From contig JAPKMS010000035.1 of assembly GCA_026645775.1 (NCBI GenBank), forward strand, positions 1 to 40,338: DNA of 40,338 nucleotides, written 5' to 3'. The position numbers and the translations under genes are program-made. Position 1 is the stretch's first letter. Each line of letters starts with the position of its first letter. Positions 22,410-30,846 of the stretch are shown here, piece after piece. The notes below the pieces were generated by a model, which saw only the letters and a list, made by a program, of their open reading frames with translations, ran no database searches and was not told where the DNA came from. The DNA is from Anaerolineae bacterium (GTDB lineage: Bacteria > Chloroflexota > Anaerolineae > CG2-30-64-16).

Positions 22410-24968
22410 ATGATGCGATTTGATCGTTTCACCGAGCGCGCGCAAGATGCAGCGATGCGGGCTTACGAAATCATGCAGCGACACAGCCACAGCCAGGTGG
22501 ATGTCGAGCATTTGTTCCTGGCGCTGTTAGAGCAGCCCAAAGGGTTGATTCCCGATCTGCTGGAAAAGCTGGGCGCCCCAGCGCCGATCATCAAGGAGCG
22601 CCTGGAGGACAATCTCCAGAAGACCCCGCGCACCTCCGGCCCGGCCATGTTCCAGCAAGCGGTGGCGCAGGTCTTCATCACCCCCCGCCTCAAACGCGTG
22701 ATCGATCAGGCCACCGAAGAAGCCAAAGTCTTGCAGGATGAGTATGTTTCCACCGAGCATCTGCTGCTGGGCATCCTGGGCGAGCGGGGTGGCTTCTCAG
22801 CCGGATTGCTGCGCGAGGCGCGCGTGACCCGGGAAATGGTGCTGAGTGCAATCGAACAAGGGCGCGGCGGCCAGAAGGCCAGCACCCCCCAAGCCGAGAG
22901 CCGCTACCGCACCCTGGAGAAATACGCCCGTGACTTGACCGCGCTGGCCCGCGAGGGCAAGCTGGACCCCGTCATCGGTCGCGACGCCGAGGTCTTGCGC
23001 GTGATCCAGGTGTTGAGCCGGCGCACCAAGAACAACCCGGTGCTCATCGGTGAGGCCGGCGTGGGCAAGACCGCGATCGTCGAAGGGCTGGCGCAGAAGA
23101 TCGTCCAGGAGGATGTGCCGGAGAGCCTGATCGGCAAACGGCTGATGAGCCTGGACCTGGGCGCCATGATTGCCGGCACCCGGTTCCGCGGTGAGTTCGA
23201 AGAGCGCTTGAAGACCACCATCGAAGAGGTGCAGCGGGCCGAGGGCGAGGTCATCCTGTTCATCGACGAGCTGCACACAGTGGTGGGCGCGGGCGCGGCC
23301 CAGGGCGCAGTGGACGCCAGCAACATGCTGAAACCCGCGCTGGCGCGCGGCGAACTGCGCTGCGTCGGCGCGACCACGCTGGATGAATACCGGCAGCACA
23401 TCGAGAAGGACAGTGCGCTGGAGCGCCGTTTCGCGCCGATCTATGTGGATGAGCCCACCGTGGATGACACCATCGGGATCCTCTTGGGTGTGCGTGACCG
23501 CTACGAGAAGCACCACCAGATCGCGTTCACCGACGAGGCGCTGGTGGCTGCGGCGCGGCTCTCGCACCGCTACGTCACAGACCGGCGCCTGCCCGATAAG
23601 GCGATTGACCTGATGGACGAGGCCGGTGCGGGCCTCCGCGTGGCGCTCTTCACCATGCCCGAGCCCTTGAAGGCGGCAAAGAAACGGCTGGCTGAGCTGA
23701 AAGTAACGGAAGACAAGGCGTATGCGGACAACGATTTCGCCCGCGCTGCCGAAGTCAAGAGCGACCGCCTGAAGCTCGCCAGCCAGTACGAAGTGGATCA
23801 CACTGCATGGCGGAAATCCACCGGGCTGGATGAGGTGGTAGAGGCCTCGGACATCGCATCCGTGGTGGCGCGTTGGACCGGCATCCCGGTGAACACCATG
23901 CTGGAAGGCGAAGCCGCCAAGCTGTTGCGCATGGAAGAAGAGCTGCACCGCCGGATCGTCGGCCAGGATCAGGCCATCGCGGCCATCGCCGACGCGTTGC
24001 GCCGCGCGCGCAGCGGCCTGAAGAACCCCAAGCGCCCCATCGGCAGCTTCATCTTCCTGGGCTCCAGCGGTGTGGGTAAGACCGAGCTGGCGAAGGCGCT
24101 CGCCGAGTTCCTGTTCGACGATGAGGATGCGCTGCTGCGGATCGACATGAGCGAATACCAGGAGCGGCACACCGTCAGCCGGATGTTCGGCGCCCCGCCC
24201 GGCTACGTGGGGTACGAGGAGGGCGGGCAGCTCACCGAGGCGGTGCGGCGCCGGCCCTACCGGGTGATCCTCTTTGATGAGATCGAGAAGGCGCATCCTG
24301 AGGTATGGAACGCCCTGTTGCAGATCCTGGAGGACGGCCGGCTGACCGACGGCCAGGGCCGCGTGGTGGACTTCCGCAACACCGTGCTGATCATGACCTC
24401 CAACATCGGCACGTCCTTCCTGAAAAAGGGTGGGAAGATGGGTTTCCAGATTGCCGGGGGGTTGAGTGACCAGGACAAGCCGCTCCAGGAAGGCATTGAA
24501 ACCGGACTGAAAGAGACGTTCCGGCCGGAGTTTCTTAACCGGATCGACGACGTGATCATCTTCGAGAGCCTCACGCCTGAGCACATGCACCGGATCGTCG
24601 GCCTGCAGATGAGGGAGGTCGCGGAGCGGTTGGCTGAGCATGGCCTGAAGATCGAGCTCACCGCAGCCGCCCAGGCCTGGCTTGCCGAGAAGGGCTATGA
24701 TCCCCAGTACGGCGCGCGCCCGGTGCGGCGCACCCTGGAACGCTACGTGGAGAACCCGCTGGCCAAGCGGCTGTTGGCCGGTGGATTCAACGAAGGCGAC
24801 ACTGTGGTTGTGGATGTCCCCCGGGATGCAGACGGCAACCCCAGCCCGGTGAAGGACGCCGGCGACAGCGCACCGTTGACCTTCACCGCCTGCCCGCCGG
24901 AGCCGATTGCGGTGGAGCTGCCGATGGAGCGAGTCAAGGAATCAGCGAACGAGCGAATCAGCGAATAA
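22410..24968 (+). CDS. clpC: ClpC-type AAA+ unfoldase
   Basis: Hsp100 unfoldase of 852 aa. Two Clp_N repeats (about 1-150) are followed by AAA module 1 with Walker A GEAGVGKT (residues 214-221), a short middle region with a UVR-like helix ([15 protein letters not shown]), and AAA module 2 with Walker A GSSGVGKT (551-558), then the D2-small domain. The middle region is too short for ClpB and fits ClpC. A GF-containing loop ([11 protein letters not shown]) sits where ClpC contacts ClpP, so it probably feeds a protease rather than only disaggregating; ClpB cannot be wholly excluded. Starts ATG 22410 or 22413 after GAGG. The tail ends in an AATCAGCG DNA repeat (residues ESANERISE). No clear promoter was found in the 113-bp upstream leader. 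Confidence 0.93.
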   Translation: MMRFDRFTERAQDAAMRAYEIMQRHSHSQVDVEHLFLALLEQPKGLIPDLLEKLGAPAPIIKERLEDNLQKTPRTSGPAMFQQAVAQVFITPRLKRVIDQATEEAKVLQDEYVSTEHLLLGILGERGGFSAGLLREARVTREMVLSAIEQGRGGQKASTPQAESRYRTLEKYARDLTALAREGKLDPVIGRDAEVLRVIQVLSRRTKNNPVLIGEAGVGKTAIVEGLAQKIVQEDVPESLIGKRLMSLDLGAMIAGTRFRGEFEERLKTTIEEVQRAEGEVILFIDELHTVVGAGAAQGAVDASNMLKPALARGELRCVGATTLDEYRQHIEKDSALERRFAPIYVDEPTVDDTIGILLGVRDRYEKHHQIAFTDEALVAAARLSHRYVTDRRLPDKAIDLMDEAGAGLRVALFTMPEPLKAAKKRLAELKVTEDKAYADNDFARAAEVKSDRLKLASQYEVDHTAWRKSTGLDEVVEASDIASVVARWTGIPVNTMLEGEAAKLLRMEEELHRRIVGQDQAIAAIADALRRARSGLKNPKRPIGSFIFLGSSGVGKTELAKALAEFLFDDEDALLRIDMSEYQERHTVSRMFGAPPGYVGYEEGGQLTEAVRRRPYRVILFDEIEKAHPEVWNALLQILEDGRLTDGQGRVVDFRNTVLIMTSNIGTSFLKKGGKMGFQIAGGLSDQDKPLQEGIETGLKETFRPEFLNRIDDVIIFESLTPEHMHRIVGLQMREVAERLAEHGLKIELTAAAQAWLAEKGYDPQYGARPVRRTLERYVENPLAKRLLAGGFNEGDTVVVDVPRDADGNPSPVKDAGDSAPLTFTACPPEPIAVELPMERVKESANERISE
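24938..24967 (+). repeat. Octamer repeat at the clpC 3' end
   Basis: AATCAGCG, AACGAGCG, AATCAGCG and a partial AATAAC follow one another across the last codons and stop of clpC. The repeat encodes the non-conserved C-terminal residues SANERISE. Confidence 0.7.
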
Positions 24969-24985
24969 CAAGTGCTTCAATAAGG

Positions 24986-25021
24986 AGGCGTCGGCGCTTG
25001 TAGAAACAAGTGCCGACGCCT
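24986..25021 (+). terminator. Hairpin terminator after clpC
   Basis: A 16-bp stem (AGGCGTCGGCGCTTGT with ACAAGTGCCGACGCCT, one G-U pair) and an AGAA loop lie 17 bp after clpC. A pyrimidine-rich but not T-pure stretch follows (TGCCTTGTCTCC and onward). The rest of this 292-bp gap, up to the promoter at 25202, holds nothing I can name. Confidence 0.7.
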
Positions 25022-25201
25022 TGCCTTGTCTCCGGGTTTCTCTTCCTCTTTTTCCATTCATAGTTGAACGCCAAACCCTGCGCCCAGGCGCGGTACGCGT
25101 TGGTGTTGCTGGTCGTGGCGTTCTAGTGGTGGGCGCCGCCGGCACAGACGCCCGGTCCGAAAATCACCGATTGATATGGGGTGCATTTCCGGGTCAACGG
25201 T

Positions 25202-25230
25202 TTGCGACGCACCTGCCATGATGCTATAAT
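25202..25230 (+). promoter_or_regulatory. Promoter of the exopolysaccharide operon
   Basis: TTGCGA (25202-25207), a 17-bp spacer and TATAAT (25225-25230), with TGC before the -10 giving an extended element. The start would be near 25237. No other promoter or terminator was noticed between here and the right edge, so this may drive the whole polysaccharide cluster. Confidence 0.75.
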
Positions 25231-25260
25231 CCAGCTTGTGAGGGAGAGCACCACACGCGC

Positions 25261-27726
25261 ATGAAGCCCACCGAAGGCGGACACCGGCTCCTGGACCGGG
25301 TGTGCTTGACGTTGACACACCGTCGCAGGGCGGTGGCCGCCGTTTTGCTGGCGTTACACCTGGCGTTGGGCGCGCTGTACGGCATCGCTGTGCCGCCGTG
25401 GGAGGCGCACGACGAGTGGGCGCACTATAAGTTTGTGGAGTACGTGGCGCGCCACCGGGCGCTCCCGCCGCCGGGCGAGCGGTTGACAAACGAATATGAG
25501 TTCGATGAGGCCAGCCAGCCGCCACTCTACTACATCCTCGCCGCGCTGCCGGTGATGCTGGTGGACACTGCCGACGGTCTGACGCCGCAGGTGAACCCCT
25601 ACTTCAACGCCGACACCGGCGTGGGGGGGATCAACGCGGCGATCCACCACCCCGACCAGGAGCGGTTCCCACCGCGGGGCACCCTGCTGGGACTGTACCT
25701 GGCCCGCGGGATGTCGCTCCTGATCAGCCTGCTCGGATTGTTGGCAACCTACAAGCTGGGCCGGCTGTTGGCGCCGGGGCGCCCCCTGGTCGCGCTGATC
25801 GCGTTAGCCATCGCTGCGTTGTCGCCGCAGTATCTCTTCATCAGCGCGGTTGTCACCAATGACGTGTTGATCGCAGCGCTGGGGTGCGCGGTGACCTGGC
25901 TCAGTGTGAAGACCGCTCTGGAAGGGGTGCAGACGTGGCCCGCGCTGGCGCTGTCGGCCGCGACGGGCCTGGCGCTGGTGACCAAGCTGTCGGCGCTGGC
26001 GCTGCTGCCCCTCGTGGCCCTGGCCTTCTTCATCGGGACGATCCGCGCCCTGCGCCGCGGCGCGAGCCGGCGCGCTACCTGGGCCACTATCGGGATTGCG
26101 GCGGCAGGTGGGGCGACGCTGGCGGGGTTGTGGGTGTGGCGCAATCTCCGGCTGACCGGCGTGGTGCTGCCCCGCGATCCGTGGGTGTTGCTGCGGCTTT
26201 CACAGCGCTGGATCGAGCGCAGCGATGTGGCCGCGGAGATCCGGTGGGCGACGGTGCCTGGCGCGTTGAGCTACGCCTTTCGCACGTTCTGGGCCTCGTT
26301 CGGCTGGGGCAACCTGGATGCTTATCCGTGGGTCTATTGGCTGTTTGCCGGCCTGTGCCTGATCGGGCTGCTGGGGTTGATCGCGTGGTGGATCGGCCGG
26401 GGTGCTCGGCGGGAGCACAAGCAGCTCGCCGGGCTGTTGGCCTTGTTGATCGGCTCCGTGGTCTTCATGGCCGCGTACCGCGATTTCGACTACGGCAGCA
26501 CGCTGATCCGGGGCCGCTATCTGCTGCCGGCATTAGGGGCGGTCGCAGTGTTGGTCGCCACGGGGTGGGATGCGCTCCTGAGCCGGCTGGCGCGGTGGGG
26601 CGACAGCGCAGCGGCCGTATTTTTGACCGTGCTGGGCCTGGTGTTGGTGCTCCTCAACGTGCTGCTGCCCTGGCGGGTGATCGCCCCCGCGTACGCGCCG
26701 CCGCTGAGGGTTGCGACCGGGACCCAGCTCGGCCAGGCGGTCGAGCTGCTGCCGGGCGAGCAGCCGCTCAATGCCCGCTTCCTGGCCGCGTCCGGCGATC
26801 CCGCGGCTGAGCTGATCGCCTACGAGCTGTGGCCCGAGGTGGTGCGGCCGGGTGAGGCGTTGGGCGTTACGCTGGTGTGGCGGGTTTTGCGACCGCTGGA
26901 GCACAACTACACGCTTGCCGTGCATCTGCTGGATGCCGGGCTCGCCAAAGTCGGCGAGGTGAACGTCTACCCCGGCCGCGGCAATTACGCCACCACGCTC
27001 TGGCGGCCCGGCGACGTGTACCGCGAGATCTATTGGGTGCCAGTGCAGCGCCAGCTTCAGCAACCGGCGTTGGGCCGGGTCAAGGTGGCGCTGTTTGTGG
27101 ACGGCACGGCGCAGGCCGATCCGGGGATGGTGGGCGTCCATTTGCCGGTGACCAACGCGCAGGGTCAACCGTTGGGGGATGCGATCCTCTTCGGCCGGTT
27201 CAAGCTGGCCACGACCAAACCGCCGGCCGAACCGGGGCCGGGGCCGGGCCTGGCGACCCTGGGCGACAGCATCCGGCTATCAGGCGCGGTGGTGCAGACC
27301 GGGCCGGCGCCATTGGTGGCCGGTGAGGCTTTCACCGTGACGCTGACATGGGACGCGTTGGGCCAACCCGCGGCCGATTACCAGGCGTTCGTGCATCTGG
27401 AGGGCGCTGGGGGCGCGGTCGCGTACGGCGATGGCCCGCCGGCCGGCGGGCGCTATCCCACCGATCTGTGGGCGCGCGGCGAGCGCGTGGAAGATGTGCA
27501 CGGGGTGCGCGTCCCGGCGGAGACACCAGCGGGGGCATACCGGCTGCTGGCGGGTTTGTATGATGCCGCGGGAAACCGGGTCGCCGCGAGCGGCCCGTCG
27601 GGAGCTCGATTGGCCGCGGATGCGATCCCGCTGGGTGAAGTCACCGTCCTGCGGCGGGATCGCCGCAATTTTGTGCCGTGGGTGATCGCATCGGCCGCGC
27701 CGGAATCAGAGGACAAGGAGCCGTGA
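25261..27726 (+). CDS. Large membrane protein, GT-C/GT39- or DUF2142-like
   Basis: An 821-aa polytopic membrane protein, probably a lipid-linked-sugar-dependent (GT-C fold) glycosyltransferase. After a first helix comes the extracellular motif PPWEAHDEWAHYKFVEY, where the acidic pair sits where GT-C enzymes hold a catalytic Asp. About ten more helices follow to residue ~480. The remaining 340 residues are soluble and predicted outside. They hold two similar beta-sandwich-like units (about 500-630 and 660-800) with matching elements (TLAVHLLDAG with YQAFVHLEGAG; LWRPGDVY with LWARGERV). Substrate is unknown. The ATG follows AGGGAG with a long 14-base spacing. The gene opens the polysaccharide operon, and its stop overlaps the next ATG by one base (TGATG). 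Confidence 0.8.
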   Translation: MKPTEGGHRLLDRVCLTLTHRRRAVAAVLLALHLALGALYGIAVPPWEAHDEWAHYKFVEYVARHRALPPPGERLTNEYEFDEASQPPLYYILAALPVMLVDTADGLTPQVNPYFNADTGVGGINAAIHHPDQERFPPRGTLLGLYLARGMSLLISLLGLLATYKLGRLLAPGRPLVALIALAIAALSPQYLFISAVVTNDVLIAALGCAVTWLSVKTALEGVQTWPALALSAATGLALVTKLSALALLPLVALAFFIGTIRALRRGASRRATWATIGIAAAGGATLAGLWVWRNLRLTGVVLPRDPWVLLRLSQRWIERSDVAAEIRWATVPGALSYAFRTFWASFGWGNLDAYPWVYWLFAGLCLIGLLGLIAWWIGRGARREHKQLAGLLALLIGSVVFMAAYRDFDYGSTLIRGRYLLPALGAVAVLVATGWDALLSRLARWGDSAAAVFLTVLGLVLVLLNVLLPWRVIAPAYAPPLRVATGTQLGQAVELLPGEQPLNARFLAASGDPAAELIAYELWPEVVRPGEALGVTLVWRVLRPLEHNYTLAVHLLDAGLAKVGEVNVYPGRGNYATTLWRPGDVYREIYWVPVQRQLQQPALGRVKVALFVDGTAQADPGMVGVHLPVTNAQGQPLGDAILFGRFKLATTKPPAEPGPGPGLATLGDSIRLSGAVVQTGPAPLVAGEAFTVTLTWDALGQPAADYQAFVHLEGAGGAVAYGDGPPAGGRYPTDLWARGERVEDVHGVRVPAETPAGAYRLLAGLYDAAGNRVAASGPSGARLAADAIPLGEVTVLRRDRRNFVPWVIASAAPESEDKEP

Positions 27727-28946
27727 TGGAAGAAGAATTCAGTCTCAGCCAATACGTGACGATGCTGCGCCGGCGTTGGCGCACCGTGGCGGTCGTCCTG
27801 GGGGTGGCGCTGCTGGCCGCTGCGGCCTTCAGCCTGTTTCAGCCGGTCAGCTACGACGCGCAGGCGGTGCTGGTGGCCCAGGCGCCCAAGTACGCCTGGC
27901 GTCTCGACTCCAGCTTTCAGAGCATCGTAGAGGATCTGCGGCTGGATCGGCGCAGCGATTACACGGCGCTGATTTCGGACAAAGCGTTGGGCAGCCAAAT
28001 GGCTCGGCAGGTCATTATCTTGCTAGGAGACAAGCTGCCGCCCGACTTGCAGGATGTCCAGACAGTGCGGCGATCGGTGGAGGTGAAGAACGGCGCGGGG
28101 CGGCTGCTCTATCTTCTGACGAACGCGCCCACGCCCGATCTGGCACGCGATCTGACGGACGCCTGGTCGCAGGTGTTGATCGCAGAAGTCGAGGCGCGCT
28201 TCGGGCAGAGCGCCGACAGGACAAAATTCGAGGCCGAATTGGCCGGCGCGCAGGCGCACCTGGATCAGGTCACGCAGGCGCTGCGAGATTTCCAGGCGCG
28301 CACCGGGCTGGCGATGGAGCTGGGCGGCGAGATGACAACGCTCAGTGAGGGCACCCTGGCGGCCGGTCTGCCGCTGCTCCAGCAGAAGCTGGTGTTGGGC
28401 AACAGCGCGCTGGCCGAATACCAGGTGGCAAGCGAACGTGTGCAGCTCCTGATCGACCGGGCCAAGGCCGCGCAGGCCGCGGGCGCAGGCTTCGGGACGC
28501 TGCCGTTGGAGGTTTTGAGCACGCCACTGCTGGTCGAACGCGGGCAGGTAACACGGGCCAAGATCGATGCCCTGGGCGGCAACTTCGATCGGCTGCTGGT
28601 CTTGTTGGACGCCGAGCAGGAGGCGCTCTCTGAGACGCTGGCGACGCTGCAAGTCGGAATCAATGCGCTCCAGGCCGAGCTGGCAGACAAGCTTCAGGAG
28701 CGGAACCGGCTTCAGCGCGAATATAACATCAGCGAAGAAGCCGTCAAGGCTCTTGAGCGCAAAGTGACGGAACTGTCGATCCAGGAAGGGGTTTCCGGCT
28801 CAATGCTCGCAGTGGCAAGTCCGGCCGGGCTGCCGGAAACCAAGGCCACGCCCAACTGGATCATAAACCTGGGCCTCGCGTTTGTGCTGGGGTTGCTGGG
28901 CGGTGTGGCGCTGGCGCTTGGGCGGGCCTACGTGCGTGGCGCCTGA
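27726..28946 (+). CDS. Wzz-like polysaccharide chain-length determinant protein
   Basis: Polysaccharide co-polymerase (Wzz/Wzc N-terminal type), 406 aa. A short cytoplasmic start (SLSQYVTMLRRRWRT) precedes TM1 (about 22-43). A long extracytoplasmic helical and coiled-coil region (about 45-365) follows, then TM2 (IINLGLAFVLGLLGGVALALG). The proline-rich segment before TM2 (ASPAGLPETKATPNW) matches the family. No C-terminal tyrosine-kinase domain is present, so any regulatory kinase is separate or absent. Start ATG 27726 shares a base with the upstream stop (TGATG) and has AAGGAG five bases before it; the track start at 27678 lies inside the previous gene. It would set the length of the polymer made by the Wzy-like protein at the right edge. 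Confidence 0.9.
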   Translation: MEEEFSLSQYVTMLRRRWRTVAVVLGVALLAAAAFSLFQPVSYDAQAVLVAQAPKYAWRLDSSFQSIVEDLRLDRRSDYTALISDKALGSQMARQVIILLGDKLPPDLQDVQTVRRSVEVKNGAGRLLYLLTNAPTPDLARDLTDAWSQVLIAEVEARFGQSADRTKFEAELAGAQAHLDQVTQALRDFQARTGLAMELGGEMTTLSEGTLAAGLPLLQQKLVLGNSALAEYQVASERVQLLIDRAKAAQAAGAGFGTLPLEVLSTPLLVERGQVTRAKIDALGGNFDRLLVLLDAEQEALSETLATLQVGINALQAELADKLQERNRLQREYNISEEAVKALERKVTELSIQEGVSGSMLAVASPAGLPETKATPNWIINLGLAFVLGLLGGVALALGRAYVRGA

Positions 28947-28952
28947 GCGGCG

Positions 28953-30833
28953 ATGAACGCGCCGCCGCGCGCCTATCGCGTCTGGGTGCTGCTGCTGGTG
29001 GGGTTTACGCTCGTCAGGGGCGCGGCGCTGGCGGTGCTGCTCCCCGCGTGGCAGGCCCCCGATGAACCCGGCCATTACGAATACGCCCGCCTCATCGACC
29101 GGTTCGGCTGGCGCGCCGGGCCGGAGAACCGGACCGCAGGGCTTCAGGCCGAGATCATCGCCGATCTGGCGCAGGGAGATTTCTGGCGCCAGGTGCGGGC
29201 AGCCACGCCGGATCCCCTGCCCGGTACGTTCGATGCCGATCCGTTTCTCGCCCGCTCGGGGTCCCAGGTCGGCGATGAGCCGCCTGCTTATTACGCCCTG
29301 CTCGCGGTGCTCTGGCGGGGATGGCCGGGGGCGAGCATCCGGCAGCAGCTCTTGATTGGCCGGCTGGGGTCGGTTTGCCTGCTGACGCTGGCTGTGCTGC
29401 TGGCTGCCTGGGCGGCGCGGCGCGCCTGGCCGGCCGACCGGCGGATGGCTTATGCGCTGCCGGGTTTTGTGGCGCTGCATCCGATGGCCGCCTTCATGGG
29501 CGCGGCGCTGAATAACGATGCGTTGGCCCTGTTGGCCGGTGTTGCCGGCGCGGCCGTGCTATTGTGGAGCTCTCGCCCCGACGCGCCGCGTTGGCGGCTG
29601 GCGTTGTTGCTCAGCATGCCGATCATCGGGCTGGGAGCCAAGAAGACGACGCTGTTCCTGGCGCCGCTGGCCCTCGTCCTGGCCCTGTGCTTGAGCGGCG
29701 TCCCGCGCGTTGGGCGGTGGCTGGGCGGCCGCCCGGTGATCCGGCGCAGCGCAGCGATTGTTCTGCTGATCGCCGCGATACTGGTCGCGCTCTGGCTGGA
29801 CGGCGGCGTCGCAGATTGGCCGGCAGCCTGGGTGACGGAGGGCGGCGCAGCGCGCGGCAGCCGGGTGCTCCTGGCCGATGGCCCTGCGCTGGCGTTGACC
29901 GACAACGACTTGGGCCACCGGGCCCTCCTGGAGCAGACTGTGGCCTGGCCTGTGGGTGCGCCGGCACAGCGGATGCGCTTGACTACGCAAGTGCGCACCG
30001 CCGACGGGCAAGAGGGCGCTGTCGAGGTCAGCGTGCGGATTACCACAGGCATGGAGGCCGGTGAGACAATCTGCACGGCCGGCCCGGCGTGGACCGAATG
30101 TGCGTTGACTTATGCTCTGCCTGCCCCGGCCAGCAATCTGCGCGTGGTGTTGGCTGTGGGCGCCAAGGGCCATACGGCGGTCGAGGGCGGGGTCTACTGG
30201 CGGGACGTCCGGCTAACGCCTGCGGCAGGGCCGGGCGATGCGAACTGGGTGGCAAACCCCGACGGCGCCGGGGTGGCGCGGCGGGCTATGCCCCTGGCTC
30301 TGTGGCTGGAGCGCTCGTTGCAGGCCCCGCGCGGCTGGCTAGTGGCCCTGGCCCGGCCGGAGAACTGGAGCGCCGGCGCGCTGGCGCGATACGGCATCTA
30401 TGCGGTGCTGGCGTTTGCGAGTTTCTGGGGCAATTTTGGCTGGCTGCAGGCGCCGCTGCCCTGGCCGTTCTATCTAGGGTGGCTGGCCCTCTGCGGCGTG
30501 GCCACGGTCGGGCTGGTCAACTGGCTGGCCCGGCGCCTGATCGACCGGGCGGGTGGGCTGACGGCTGCGCTGCGCCGGGATGCCGCGGCCTGGCTGTGTG
30601 TCGGGGCCGTGTGGTTGGCGTTGGCGCAGGTCGTGCTGCCGATGATCGGCTTTGCCTGGCAGCCCCAGGGCCGCTATCTGCTGCCGGCGCTGCTGCCCAT
30701 CGGCGTCTGCCTGATTCTCGGCCTGCGCGCGGTCTGGCCGGCGCGTTGGCGCGGCTCCGCTGAGGCCGTGCTGTTGGGCACGTTGGCCCTGGCGAACGTG
30801 GCGATGTTCGGCGTCTTTGCGGCGCGTTGGTGA
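28953..30833 (+). CDS. Second large membrane protein, GT-C/DUF2142-like
   Basis: A 626-aa polytopic membrane protein related in layout to the one at 25261. The first external loop carries PAWQAPDEPGHYEYARLI, again with an acidic pair (DE) near a His. About ten hydrophobic segments occur in two blocks. Between them (about 285-430) lies an external domain of roughly 145 residues with beta-sandwich character (RMRLTTQVRTADGQEGAVEV), like carbohydrate-binding modules. A role as lipid-linked sugar transferase or sugar-modifying membrane enzyme is inferred from fold and context only. It starts 6 bp after the wzz-like stop; no clear ribosome site is visible, so coupling is likely. Confidence 0.78.
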   Translation: MNAPPRAYRVWVLLLVGFTLVRGAALAVLLPAWQAPDEPGHYEYARLIDRFGWRAGPENRTAGLQAEIIADLAQGDFWRQVRAATPDPLPGTFDADPFLARSGSQVGDEPPAYYALLAVLWRGWPGASIRQQLLIGRLGSVCLLTLAVLLAAWAARRAWPADRRMAYALPGFVALHPMAAFMGAALNNDALALLAGVAGAAVLLWSSRPDAPRWRLALLLSMPIIGLGAKKTTLFLAPLALVLALCLSGVPRVGRWLGGRPVIRRSAAIVLLIAAILVALWLDGGVADWPAAWVTEGGAARGSRVLLADGPALALTDNDLGHRALLEQTVAWPVGAPAQRMRLTTQVRTADGQEGAVEVSVRITTGMEAGETICTAGPAWTECALTYALPAPASNLRVVLAVGAKGHTAVEGGVYWRDVRLTPAAGPGDANWVANPDGAGVARRAMPLALWLERSLQAPRGWLVALARPENWSAGALARYGIYAVLAFASFWGNFGWLQAPLPWPFYLGWLALCGVATVGLVNWLARRLIDRAGGLTAALRRDAAAWLCVGAVWLALAQVVLPMIGFAWQPQGRYLLPALLPIGVCLILGLRAVWPARWRGSAEAVLLGTLALANVAMFGVFAARW

Positions 30834-30846
30834 TGGGGATGAATCG

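Noticed and set aside
22797-24641. 614-aa open frame antisense to clpC
   Set aside because: It is a shadow of GC-rich codon usage in clpC. The translation is Leu/Gln/His-rich without domains, and the + strand frame is an unmistakable AAA+ protein.
25022-25200. Remnant of a Rossmann-type gene (VLVVGAAGTDA in one frame) between clpC and the polysaccharide operon
   Set aside because: The match is short, with no ribosome site or flanking homology, and GC-rich spacers produce such Gly/Ala/Val strings by chance.
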